From Streptomyces sp. NRRL F-2580 (GTDB lineage: Bacteria; Actinomycetota; Actinomycetes; Streptomycetales; Streptomycetaceae): a stretch of 64,000 nt of DNA. Made by a program: the position numbers and the translations under genes. This document shows, piece by piece, positions 27,181 to 35,063 of the stretch. Below the pieces are notes generated by a model. That model worked only from the letters and a program-made list of their open reading frames with translations, was not told the origin of the DNA and did no database searches. The DNA lies in NCBI RefSeq assembly GCF_000720115.1, contig NZ_JOIR01000003.1, forward strand, positions 62,001 through 126,000. The letters are read 5' to 3'. The stretch's first letter is position 1. Each line of letters starts with the position of its first letter.

Positions 27181-28689
27181 TCAGCTCTGGCCGCCGGCCA
27201 GCTTCTCGCGGAGCGCGGCCAGGGCCTCGTCCGACGCCAGGGCGCCGGAGGTCTCGTCCGACTCCGAGGAGTACGAACCACCCGAGATGCCCGCACCGGC
27301 GTTGCCACCGGCGGCCGGGGCGGCAGCGCCCTCGGCGGCAGCGGCCTCGTCGGCCTCGCGGCTCTTGATGACCTGGGCCTGGTGCTGCTCGAAGCGCTGC
27401 TGCGCCTCGGCGTACTGGGTCTCCCAGGCCTCGCGCTGCTTCTCGTAGCCCTCGAGCCAGTCGTTGGTCTCGGGGTCGAAGCCCTCGGGGTAGATGTAGT
27501 TGCCCTGGTCGTCGTAAGACGCGGCCATGCCGTACAGGGTCGGGTCGAACTCGACCGACGCCGGGTCGGCACCGAAGGACTCGTTGGCCTGCTTCAGGGA
27601 CAGCGAGATCCGGCGACGCTCGAGGTCGATGTCGATGACCTTGACGAAGATCTCGTCGTTGACCTGGACGACCTGCTCCGGGATCTCCACGTGGCGCTCG
27701 GCCAGCTCGGAGATGTGGACCAGACCCTCGATGCCCTCGTCCACGCGGACGAACGCACCGAACGGAACCAGCTTGGTGACCTTACCCGGGACGACCTGAC
27801 CGATCTGGTGGGTCCGGGCGAACTGCTGCCACGGGTCCTCCTGCGTCGCCTTCAGCGACAGGGAGACGCGCTCGCGGTCCATGTCCACGTCGAGGACCTC
27901 GACGGTGACTTCCTGGCCGACCTCGACAACCTCGGACGGGTGGTCGATGTGCTTCCAGGACAGCTCCGAGACGTGCACGAGACCGTCGACGCCACCCAGG
28001 TCCACGAAGGCACCGAAGTTGACGATCGAGGAGACGACGCCGGAGCGGACCTGACCCTTCTGCAGGGTGGTGAGGAACGTCTGGCGAACCTCGGACTGGG
28101 TCTGCTCGAGCCAGGCGCGGCGGGACAGGACCACGTTGTTGCGGTTCTTGTCCAGCTCGATGATCTTCGCCTCGAGCTCCTTGCCCACGTAGGGCTGGAG
28201 GTCGCGGACGCGACGCATCTCGACGAGAGAGGCCGGCAGGAAGCCGCGGAGGCCGATGTCGAGGATGAGACCACCCTTGACGACCTCGATGACGGTACCG
28301 GTGACGATGCCGTCTTCTTCCTTGATCTTCTCGATGGTGCCCCAGGCACGCTCGTACTGAGCGCGCTTCTTCGAGAGGATCAGGCGGCCTTCCTTGTCCT
28401 CCTTCTGGAGAACCAGGGCCTCGATCTCGTCGCCGACCTTGACGACCTCGTTCGGGTCGACGTCGTGCTTGATCGAGAGCTCGCGGCTCGGGATGACGCC
28501 TTCGGTCTTGTAACCGATGTCGAGGAGAACCTCGTCCCGGTCAACCTTGACGATGACGCCGTCGACGATGTCCCCATCGTTGAAGTACTTGATCGTCTCG
28601 TCGATCGCCGCGAGGAACGCGTCCGCGTCGCCGATGTCGTTGACCGCAACCTGCGGAGTGGTGGCGGTGGTCTCGGTGCTGCTCGTCAT
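27181..28689 (-). CDS. rpsA: 30S ribosomal protein S1
   Basis: 502 residues from the ATG at 28689 (MTSSTETTATTPQVAVNDIG). S1 binds mRNA and helps load it onto the 30S subunit. Four S1 (OB-fold) domains are visible: about 35-105 (GDIVDGVIVKVDRDEVLLDIGYKTEG), 120-190, 210-280 (GQVRSGVVSSIVNFGAFVDLGGVDGLVHVSELSW) and 295-365 (GQVVPGKVTKLVPFGAFVRVDEGIEGLVHISELAE). Actinobacterial S1 has four domains, not the six of E. coli. The C-terminal 130 residues are acidic, Ala/Gly/Glu-rich and probably disordered. Codon use is strongly biased to optimal codons, as expected for a highly expressed gene. Confidence 0.98.
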   Translation of the reverse strand: MTSSTETTATTPQVAVNDIGDADAFLAAIDETIKYFNDGDIVDGVIVKVDRDEVLLDIGYKTEGVIPSRELSIKHDVDPNEVVKVGDEIEALVLQKEDKEGRLILSKKRAQYERAWGTIEKIKEEDGIVTGTVIEVVKGGLILDIGLRGFLPASLVEMRRVRDLQPYVGKELEAKIIELDKNRNNVVLSRRAWLEQTQSEVRQTFLTTLQKGQVRSGVVSSIVNFGAFVDLGGVDGLVHVSELSWKHIDHPSEVVEVGQEVTVEVLDVDMDRERVSLSLKATQEDPWQQFARTHQIGQVVPGKVTKLVPFGAFVRVDEGIEGLVHISELAERHVEIPEQVVQVNDEIFVKVIDIDLERRRISLSLKQANESFGADPASVEFDPTLYGMAASYDDQGNYIYPEGFDPETNDWLEGYEKQREAWETQYAEAQQRFEQHQAQVIKSREADEAAAAEGAAAPAAGGNAGAGISGGSYSSESDETSGALASDEALAALREKLAGGQS

Positions 28690-28885
28690 GTGGGAAAGGG
28701 CTCCGGTTACGGACAGAAAGTCGTAGGTACTGCTACGCCGGGAGCCCTTATCGGCATCCACCGAAGACCGGACAGCCAAGGAGGCCCCCGATCTGCGGAA
28801 GAGCGGCGGGACCTCGAAAACCGAGGGGACATCAACAGATGCAAGCGCAGCCTGCTAGGTCTGAGGAGCACAGGCTCGCAGCGCA
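28690..28885 (-). other. Long rpsA leader
   Basis: About 195 bases between the predicted transcription start near 28885 and the rpsA ATG. No coding region is supported in it. The ribosome site is weak (AAAGGG some 9 bases before the ATG). The length leaves room for leader control, but no conserved structure was recognised. Confidence 0.5.
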
Positions 28886-28891
28886 ACTTGT

Positions 28892-28920
28892 AGCATACGG
28901 GGGCGGCCGGGCAGGGTCAA
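28892..28920 (-). promoter_or_regulatory. Predicted rpsA promoter
   Basis: On the reverse strand TTGACC (28915-28920), a 17-base spacer and TATGCT (28892-28897): a strong vegetative (HrdB-type) promoter by consensus. The predicted start is near 28885. It lies in the divergent gap to the methyltransferase at 29043. Confidence 0.8.
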
Positions 28921-29042
28921 TGCGCGAAGGCGCACACCCCGGGCGGATCACCGCATAACCGGCACAATTCGCGGGCGGAAGCGCGTTCCTGACGCTTCCT
29001 GCCACTTTCCGAAGACATTCGCAGACTACGACGACGGGCCCC

Positions 29043-29891
29043 ATGAACCAAGAGGACTACGCCTCCGAAGACGCGTACGAAGCCGATCCCGGCTCTGTGG
29101 AAGACGCCGAGGCCACACGGCGTGACGCGGGGGAAGCGGAGAGCAGCCGGGCGAGCCGCGGCTGGTGGGACCGCAACGCCGACGACTACCAGAGCGAGCA
29201 CGGCGCCTTCCTCGGAGACGACCGCTTCGTATGGGGACCCGAGGGGCTGGACGAGGCGCAGGCGGCCCTCCTCGGCCCCGCCGCCTCCCTCAAGGACAAG
29301 GACGTCCTGGAGATCGGCGCCGGCGCCGCCCAGTGCTCGCGCTGGCTCGCCGCGCAGGGCGCCCGCCCGGTGGCCCTCGACCTCTCCCACCGCCAGCTCC
29401 AGCACGCCCTGCGCATCGGCGACGACGTCCCCCTGGTCGAGGCCGACGCCGGCCGGCTGCCCTTCCGCGACGGCTCCTTCGACCTGGCCTGCTCCGCCTA
29501 CGGGGCCGTCCCCTTCGTCGCCGACCCCGTCAACGTCATGCGCGAGGTGCGCCGCGTCCTGCGCCCCGGCGGCCGCTGGGTCTTCTCCGTCACCCACCCC
29601 ATCCGCTGGGCGTTCCCCGACGAGCCCGGCCCCGAGGGGCTGTCCGTCGCCGCCTCCTACTTCGACCGGACCCCGTACGTGGAGCAGGACGAGCAGGGCC
29701 GCGCCGTGTACGTCGAGCACCACCGCACCCTCGGCGACCGGGTCCGCGACGTGGTGGCGGGCGGCTTCCGCCTCGTCGACCTGGTCGAGCCGGAGTGGCC
29801 CGAGTGGAACAGCCAGGAGTGGGGCGGCTGGTCCCCGCTGCGCGGCAACCTGATCCCCGGCACCGCGATCTTCGTGTGCGAGAGGGACTGA
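29043..29891 (+). CDS. Class I SAM-dependent methyltransferase
   Basis: 282 residues. Residues 1-40 are acidic (MNQEDYASEDAYEADPGSVE) and probably disordered. The methyltransferase domain shows RGWWDRNADDYQSEHGAFLGDD, motif I VLEIGAGAAQCSRWLA, post-I VALDLSHRQL, motif II FDLACSAYGAVPFV and motif III VLRPGGRWVFSVTHPIRW. Its closest overall layout is that of small-molecule or RNA methyltransferases of the type 11 family; the substrate is unknown. Divergent from rpsA. The next gene, hrpB, begins 4 bases after its stop, so the two are probably co-transcribed. Confidence 0.9.
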   Translation: MNQEDYASEDAYEADPGSVEDAEATRRDAGEAESSRASRGWWDRNADDYQSEHGAFLGDDRFVWGPEGLDEAQAALLGPAASLKDKDVLEIGAGAAQCSRWLAAQGARPVALDLSHRQLQHALRIGDDVPLVEADAGRLPFRDGSFDLACSAYGAVPFVADPVNVMREVRRVLRPGGRWVFSVTHPIRWAFPDEPGPEGLSVAASYFDRTPYVEQDEQGRAVYVEHHRTLGDRVRDVVAGGFRLVDLVEPEWPEWNSQEWGGWSPLRGNLIPGTAIFVCERD

Positions 29892-29895
29892 TCCC

Positions 29896-32526
29896 TTGAT
29901 CCGCCAGGCCGCCCTCGACGCCCTTCCCGTGCGGGAGGCCGTGCCCGCGCTCGTCTCCGCGCTGGACGGCCACGGCGCCGCGGTGCTCTGCGCCCCGCCG
30001 GGCACCGGCAAGACCACGCTGGTGCCGCTGGTGCTGGCGGGGCTGGTGGGCGGTGGGCCGCGGCGCCGGGTCGTGGTCGCCGAGCCGCGCCGGATCGCCG
30101 CCCGTGCGGCGGCGCGGCGGATGGCCTGGCTGCTGGGCGGGGCCGTCGGCGGTTCGGTCGGCTTCACGGTGCGCGGGGAGCGGGTGGCCGGCCCGGACAC
30201 CGTGGTGGAGGTGGTGACCACCGGAGTGCTCCTCCAGCGGCTCCAGCGCGACCAGGAGCTGACCGGGGTCGACGTGGTGGTCCTGGACGAGTGCCACGAG
30301 CGGCACCTGGACGCCGACACGGTCGCCGCGTTCCTCGTGGACGTACGGGAGACCCTGCGCCCGGAGCTGCGGCTGGTGGCGGCCTCGGCGACCACGGACT
30401 CCGCCGGCTGGGCGCGGGTGCTGGGCGGCGCGCCGGTGGTGGAGGCCGCGGGCATCTCGTACCCGGTGGAGACGGTCTGGGCGCCGCCGGCCCGGCCGGT
30501 GCGGCCCCCGCACGGGATGCGGGTGGATCCGGCGCAGCTGACGCACGTGGCCTCGATGGTACGGCGGGCGCTGGCGGAGCGCGACGGCGACGTCCTGTGC
30601 TTCCTGCCCGGCGTGGGCGAGATCGCCCGCGTGGCCGGGCAGCTGGGCGGGGTGGACGCGGAGGTGCTCCAGGTCCACGGCCGGGCCCCGGCGGCCGTGC
30701 AGGACGCGGCGCTGACCGCCTCGGACCACCGCCGGGTGATCCTTTCCACCGCGGTGGCGGAGTCGAGCCTGACCGTTCCCGGGGTTCGGGTGGTGGTGGA
30801 TTCGGGGCTGGCCCGCGAACCCCGGGTGGACCATGCCCGGGGGCTGGGCGCGCTGGCGACCGTACGGGCGTCCCGCGCGGCCGGGCGCCAGCGGGCGGGC
30901 CGGGCCGGACGTGAGGCGCCGGGCGCGGTGTACCGCTGCTGGGCCGAGGCGGAGGACGGCCGGCTGCCCGCGTTCCCGTCGCCGGAGATACGCATCGCCG
31001 ACCTGGCGCAGTTCGCCCTGCAGGCGGCGTGCTGGGGCGATCCGGACGCGGCCGGGCTGGCGCTGCCGGACCCGCCGCCGGCCGGCGCCATGGCCGCGGC
31101 GCGGGAGGTGCTGCTCGCGGTGGGCGCGGTGTCCCCGGCGGGGCGGCCCACCGCGCGCGGGCTGCGGATGGCCCGCCTGGGGCTGCACCCGCGGCTGGCC
31201 CGCGCCCTGCTGGACGGCTCGGCCGCGGTCGGGGCCCGTCGGGCGGCGGAGCTGGTGGCGCTGCTGAGCGAGGAGCCGCCGCGCGAGTACGGGGACGACC
31301 TGGCCGCGGCCTGGCGGCGGGCCCGCGCGGGCGGCGATGCCTACGCGGCGCGCTGGCGCACGGAGGTGGCCCGCCTGGACCGTGCCGTCCGGGACCCTGC
31401 GGGGCTCTCCCCCACCCCGCCCCTTCCCGAAACCGGGGGCTCCGCCCCCAGCCCCCCGTCCCGGGGCTCCGCCCCGGACCCCACGGGGGCTCCGCCCCCG
31501 GGGGAGCGGGGTCCGGGGCGGAGCCCCGGCAGCGGCGCGGTACCCGACGACGGCGCCGCAGGGCTGATCGCCGCGCTCGCGTTTCCCGAGCGGGTCGCCA
31601 GGGCCAGGGGTCAGGGCGCCTTCCTCATGGCCTCCGGGACCGGGGCCGAGCTCGGTGACGGCTCGGGCCTGCGGCAGGCGGCCTGGTTGGCCGTCGCCGT
31701 CGCCGACAGGCCCCCGCACTCCGCCTCCGCCCGGATCCGGCTGGCCGCCGTCATCGACGAGGACACCGCCCGGGCCGCCGCCGCCCACCTGTGGACCGAA
31801 GGCGAAGAGGTGCGCTGGGAGGACGGGGACCTGATCGCCCGCGCCGCGGAACGGCTCGGGGCGATCGAGCTCTCCGTACGCCCCCTGCGCACCCCGGACC
31901 CGGCTCTCGTACGGGCCGCCCTCCTCGACGGGCTCCGCACCGAGGGCCTCGGCCTGCTGCGCTGGTCCCCGGACGCGCGGGCGCTCCGGGCCCGGCTGGG
32001 CTTCCTGCACCGCACGCTCGGCGCGCCCTGGCCCGACGTGGAAGAGGACGGCGCCCTGCTGGCCCGCGCCGACGACTGGCTGGAGCCCGAGCTGTCGCGG
32101 GCCCGGCGCCGCTCGGACCTCGGGCGGATCGACGCGGGGCAGGCCCTGAACCGGCTGCTGCCGTGGGCCACCGGGGAGGCCGCCCGCCTCGACGAGCTGG
32201 CTCCGGAACGCCTGGAGGTGCCCAGCGGATCCCGGATCCGGCTGGACTACTCCGCCGAGCACGGGCAGCCGGTGCTCGCGGTGAAGCTCCAGGAGCTGTT
32301 CGGGCTGGCCGAGACCCCGAAGGTGGCCGGCGTGCCGGTGCTGGTGCACCTGCTGTCGCCCGCCGGCCGGCCCGCGGCCGTCACGGCCGACCTCGCCTCC
32401 TTCTGGCAGGGCGGCTACCGCGCCGTCCGTGCCGAGCTGCGCGGCCGCTACCCCAAGCACCCCTGGCCGGAGGACCCGGCCACCGCCGAGCCCACCCGCC
32501 ACACCAACGCCCGCCTCAGGCGCTGA
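29896..32526 (+). CDS. hrpB: ATP-dependent helicase HrpB
   Basis: 876 residues, starting at a TTG (IRQAALDALPVREAVPALV) four bases after the methyltransferase. DEAH-type RNA-helicase-like protein: motif I CAPPGTGKTTLVPLVLAG, motif II VVVLDECHERHL, motif III ASATTDSAGW, motif V STAVAESSLTVPGVRVVVDSGLAR and motif VI AAGRQRAGRAGREAPG. The HrpB C-terminal domain ends RGRYPKHPWPEDPATAEPTRHTNARLRR, the family signature. Between about residues 500 and 550 the chain becomes Pro/Gly/Ser-rich (GGSAPSPPSRGSAPDPTGAP), encoded by a REP-like palindrome inserted in frame. Its 3' end overlaps the convergent DUF3068 gene by 11 bases. Confidence 0.95.
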   Translation: MIRQAALDALPVREAVPALVSALDGHGAAVLCAPPGTGKTTLVPLVLAGLVGGGPRRRVVVAEPRRIAARAAARRMAWLLGGAVGGSVGFTVRGERVAGPDTVVEVVTTGVLLQRLQRDQELTGVDVVVLDECHERHLDADTVAAFLVDVRETLRPELRLVAASATTDSAGWARVLGGAPVVEAAGISYPVETVWAPPARPVRPPHGMRVDPAQLTHVASMVRRALAERDGDVLCFLPGVGEIARVAGQLGGVDAEVLQVHGRAPAAVQDAALTASDHRRVILSTAVAESSLTVPGVRVVVDSGLAREPRVDHARGLGALATVRASRAAGRQRAGRAGREAPGAVYRCWAEAEDGRLPAFPSPEIRIADLAQFALQAACWGDPDAAGLALPDPPPAGAMAAAREVLLAVGAVSPAGRPTARGLRMARLGLHPRLARALLDGSAAVGARRAAELVALLSEEPPREYGDDLAAAWRRARAGGDAYAARWRTEVARLDRAVRDPAGLSPTPPLPETGGSAPSPPSRGSAPDPTGAPPPGERGPGRSPGSGAVPDDGAAGLIAALAFPERVARARGQGAFLMASGTGAELGDGSGLRQAAWLAVAVADRPPHSASARIRLAAVIDEDTARAAAAHLWTEGEEVRWEDGDLIARAAERLGAIELSVRPLRTPDPALVRAALLDGLRTEGLGLLRWSPDARALRARLGFLHRTLGAPWPDVEEDGALLARADDWLEPELSRARRRSDLGRIDAGQALNRLLPWATGEAARLDELAPERLEVPSGSRIRLDYSAEHGQPVLAVKLQELFGLAETPKVAGVPVLVHLLSPAGRPAAVTADLASFWQGGYRAVRAELRGRYPKHPWPEDPATAEPTRHTNARLRR
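31461..31529. repeat. REP-like palindrome inside the hrpB coding region
   Basis: 31461-31482 and 31508-31529 are perfect 22-base inverted arms of the GGGGCTCCGCCCCGGACCCC type, enclosing a 25-base centre that can itself fold. The same motif occurs in the intergenic REP-like element at 61771-61875. It keeps the hrpB frame open. Confidence 0.9.
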
Positions 32527-33502
32527 CCCCTTCCTCTGCCTCCCGCTCCCGCACCCGGCGGCCGCGGGCCTCCAGCCACAGCGCGGCCCCGAGCAGCGCG
32601 AGCCCGCCGGCCGCCAGGCCGAACGGCGCGTAGGTGTGCAGCGCGAGGACCTTCGTACGGTTGGACTTGACGAGGTCGACCGTGTAATCGGAGTAGTCCT
32701 CACGCATCGTCACGTGCCCGGCGAAGGCGGTGAGCTTGCCGTCGGGGCCGCCCGCCGCGATGCCGCCGCGCATCTCCTGCTGGATGTCCTGCTCGGCGTT
32801 GACGGGCGCCCCGGTCACCGGGTCGACCCAGAACCTCACCTTGGCCGTGTACCAGAGGGTGGTGCCGGTGGCCGCCTCGATCGTCGACGGGTCGATGCCC
32901 TCGATGGGCATCTTCTTGGGCATGGGGACCTTGGTCCACGGCACGGTCTGCTCGAAGTAGTAGACGTCCATGCCCTTGAACGTGCGCGGTCCGACGTAGT
33001 GGATCGGCGAGGAGGTGCGGGTCTGGGCGTCGAAGTACAGGTAGTCGCGCGGCTCGGTGAAGAACGGCCACTTGAACTCGATGCCCTCGCGCTTGACGGC
33101 GTCCCCGTCGACCATCTCCCCGGTGGCGTGCACCGGGTCCTGGGTGTGGGCGTCGAAGACGTAGCGCTCGGGGATCTGGGAGACCATCTTGCCGTCGGGG
33201 CCGATGATGTAGGACAGGGTGTCCCAGACGACGACGTCCTTGCCTGCGCTCGACTCGATCTCCTTCGACGCCTCCACGTTGCCCTTGAGGGTCTGGACGA
33301 TCGTGACCTTGTCGACCTTCTTGGGCTGCATGCCGCCGGTGTAGTCGAGGAGGGTCGCGTCCTTCGCCTCCAGGACCATCTCCTGGTACTGGCTCGGCGG
33401 GATCTTGGCGAGGCGGGGGTACGCGTACCAGCGCAGCAGCGGCGCGAGGGCTGCGCAGAACACGGCTAGGGCCAGCAGGACAAGGCTCGCTCTGCGTCGC
33501 AA
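32516..33502 (-). CDS. DUF3068 domain protein
   Basis: 328 residues. N-terminal membrane helix about 5-25 (ASLVLLALAVFCAALAPLL) followed by RWYAYPRLAKIPPSQYQEMVLEAKDATLLDYT, a large beta-rich exported domain, and a second membrane helix near 295-315 before the basic tail ARGRRVRERE. Typical DUF3068 blocks include FKWPFFTEPRDYLYFDAQTR, YYFEQTVPWTKVPMP and VRFWVDPVTGAPVNAEQDI. The family is found in corynebacteria and streptomycetes; it is sometimes called PorA family, but a pore role is not shown. It follows the small SPW_0924 gene by 14 bases. Confidence 0.9.
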   Translation of the reverse strand: MRRRASLVLLALAVFCAALAPLLRWYAYPRLAKIPPSQYQEMVLEAKDATLLDYTGGMQPKKVDKVTIVQTLKGNVEASKEIESSAGKDVVVWDTLSYIIGPDGKMVSQIPERYVFDAHTQDPVHATGEMVDGDAVKREGIEFKWPFFTEPRDYLYFDAQTRTSSPIHYVGPRTFKGMDVYYFEQTVPWTKVPMPKKMPIEGIDPSTIEAATGTTLWYTAKVRFWVDPVTGAPVNAEQDIQQEMRGGIAAGGPDGKLTAFAGHVTMREDYSDYTVDLVKSNRTKVLALHTYAPFGLAAGGLALLGAALWLEARGRRVREREAEEGVSA

Positions 33503-33516
33503 GGCCGGGCCCTCCT

Positions 33517-33657
33517 CTACTTTCCGGGCGCGGGGGGCGCGGTGGTGAGCAGGGGCCTGGGCGAGGTCTTGCCCTCGGGCGCCCCGAACGCCGTGACGGC
33601 GAGGACGAGGAGTACCGCGAGGACGAGCCCGCTGGCGGCGGCGATGAACGCGCGCAT
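33517..33657 (-). CDS. SPW_0924 family small membrane protein
   Basis: 46 residues from ATG 33657, beginning MRAFIAAASGLVLAVLLVLA. A single membrane helix covers residues 4-24 and a short Pro/Thr tail (APEGKTSPRPLLTTAPPAP) follows. It lies 14 bases upstream of the DUF3068 gene on the same strand, so they are probably co-transcribed. Recognised as the tiny family usually found in this position in streptomycetes; function unknown. Confidence 0.8.
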   Translation of the reverse strand: MRAFIAAASGLVLAVLLVLAVTAFGAPEGKTSPRPLLTTAPPAPGK

Positions 33658-33827
33658 ACCGGGCCTCCGGAATCTGATAGGGCGTCAGGGCGGAGGCACC
33701 GTAGCAATGCGGAGGCGAGATGAGAACCGTCTGCGCGGCGGATCACGCGAAACGCCCCCTGACCTGCGAGCGAGCCGCATGCCGGAGGGTGTTTACCTGT
33801 GGTTGCTCCGGTTCGTCCCCGCCCGGT

Positions 33828-34481
33828 TCACGGTCCGGCGGGGTCCGGATCCCTGTTCTGCACGGCGGCCAGCTTGTCCCCTCGATCGCGGTCACCGTCG
33901 CCCTTGGTGCTGAGGATCGTGTCGCAGATCTCGCGCAGCTTGTCCGTCGCCTGCTTGGAGAACAGGCCGCACAGCCCGGCGATGCCGGAGAAGCCGTACG
34001 GGTTCGTCGCTCCCGCGCCGGAGCTCCCCGCGAACAGGCCTCCCCGCAGGAGCAGGTACACCAGCAGGGCCAGCGCGACGCCGATGCCCGCCCTGAGCAG
34101 GTACCACCACAGCCAGCTCGCGTACAGCCGCCGGTTGCCCACGTACGTCGCGAACGAGGTGGCCGCGTGGACGAAGCTGCCGAGGGCGCTGCAGAGGATC
34201 ACGGCGAGGAGCATGGCGACATCGGCGGTGAGCGCCCATTCCCCCAGGCCCAGGGGCGACCACCGCGCCGTGGCCGCTGCGTCCGTCCCGGGCGCGACCA
34301 GGGCGAGGAGGATCGGCCACAGGCTCAGCAACCCGCCGCACAGCAGGACCACTTCCGCCAGCAGGAGGACGCCGAGGGCCGCCGTGGCCGCGGTCGGCAG
34401 GTGGTGTTGTCGAGCGGCGGCGCCGGCGCCGTCCGTGTGCTCCGCCGCCTCGTCGTGCTGCCGAGGTACCGTCCCGCTCAC
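33828..34481 (-). CDS. Membrane protein of unknown function
   Basis: 217 residues from a GTG at 34481 (VSGTVPRQHDEAAEH); an upstream in-frame start would add residues of unlikely composition. Four membrane helices are visible at about 35-60, 85-110, 125-140 and 150-170. The C-terminal soluble part (YGFSGIAGLCGLFSKQATDKLREICDTILST) has a conserved-looking helix, of the sort seen in small membrane effector or partner proteins. Divergent from a decayed SIR2-like gene, and it may once have been its partner; that is inference. Confidence 0.7.
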   Translation of the reverse strand: MSGTVPRQHDEAAEHTDGAGAAARQHHLPTAATAALGVLLLAEVVLLCGGLLSLWPILLALVAPGTDAAATARWSPLGLGEWALTADVAMLLAVILCSALGSFVHAATSFATYVGNRRLYASWLWWYLLRAGIGVALALLVYLLLRGGLFAGSSGAGATNPYGFSGIAGLCGLFSKQATDKLREICDTILSTKGDGDRDRGDKLAAVQNRDPDPAGP

Positions 34482-34614
34482 CCGTTCGCCCCCGTCGATC
34501 GCTGGTCCGGGCGCTACCGTCCGCCACCCGTCCGGCCGATCACTATGTCGCTCAAGTATCCGGTCCCACAAGTTCGTTGGCGCACGGTCGGCCTGCACAC
34601 GGCAATAGACTCCC

Positions 34615-34631
34615 TTGCCTTTGCAAGGCAA
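34615..34631. promoter_or_regulatory. 17-base palindrome in the divergent gap
   Basis: TTGCCTT, a 3-base spacer (TGC) and AAGGCAA form a perfect dyad 26 bases before the SIR2-like start codon. It could be an operator for the divergent pair or an RNA hairpin. Confidence 0.45.
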
Positions 34632-34656
34632 CAACGCGACGCATGAGAGACCTTCG

Positions 34657-35063
34657 ATGAACACGATCGGATTCAAGGCCGGCGAGGAGAAGGCCCTCGT
34701 CTACCGGTTGAGGTCGCTGCTGACCGAGCGCACCCGGCCGGTGGCCTTCATCGTCGGCTCGGGCGTCAGTGCGGGTGCGGTCGACGGCGGGCGGGCGATC
34801 GTTGCCCCGCCTGGCGGGACTCCGGCGCACTGCGCGAACTCGCCAGGACACCCGAACGCGAACGGGCCGGCAAACTGGTCGACTTGTCGCAAGCGACCTT
34901 CGGGCGGCAGGAAAGCCTGGCCGGTGAGGACGACGCCTGGGACGCGCTGCAGGCCGCCATCGACAAGCTGCGGCCGGACGCGCACCCCACGCTGGTTCCG
35001 CATCTGAAGTCCGCCGGCACATCGGTACGCCCGCCGAAGGGCGCCCCGGCGCCCTCCGTGTGA
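34657..35063 (+). pseudogene. Remnant of a SIR2-like domain gene
   Basis: The ATG at 34657 opens MNTIGFKAGEEKALVYRLRS and then TRPVAFIVGSGVSAG, the N-terminal nucleotide-binding glycine loop of SIR2-type domains. After AVDGG (about 34795) the frame no longer looks like protein; a different frame from about 34818 reads DSGALRELARTPERERAGKLVDL and AWDALQAAIDKLRPDAHPTLVPHLKSAG to a TGA at 35063. The rest of a SIR2 domain (His catalytic region, Rossmann core) is missing, so a large internal deletion with frameshift is likely. SIR2-like proteins of this kind are often NADases in anti-phage systems. Confidence 0.55.

Noticed and set aside
27382..32703. Long frames antisense to rpsA and to hrpB
   Set aside because: Shadow frames of strongly coding genes, with no family blocks and no ribosome sites.
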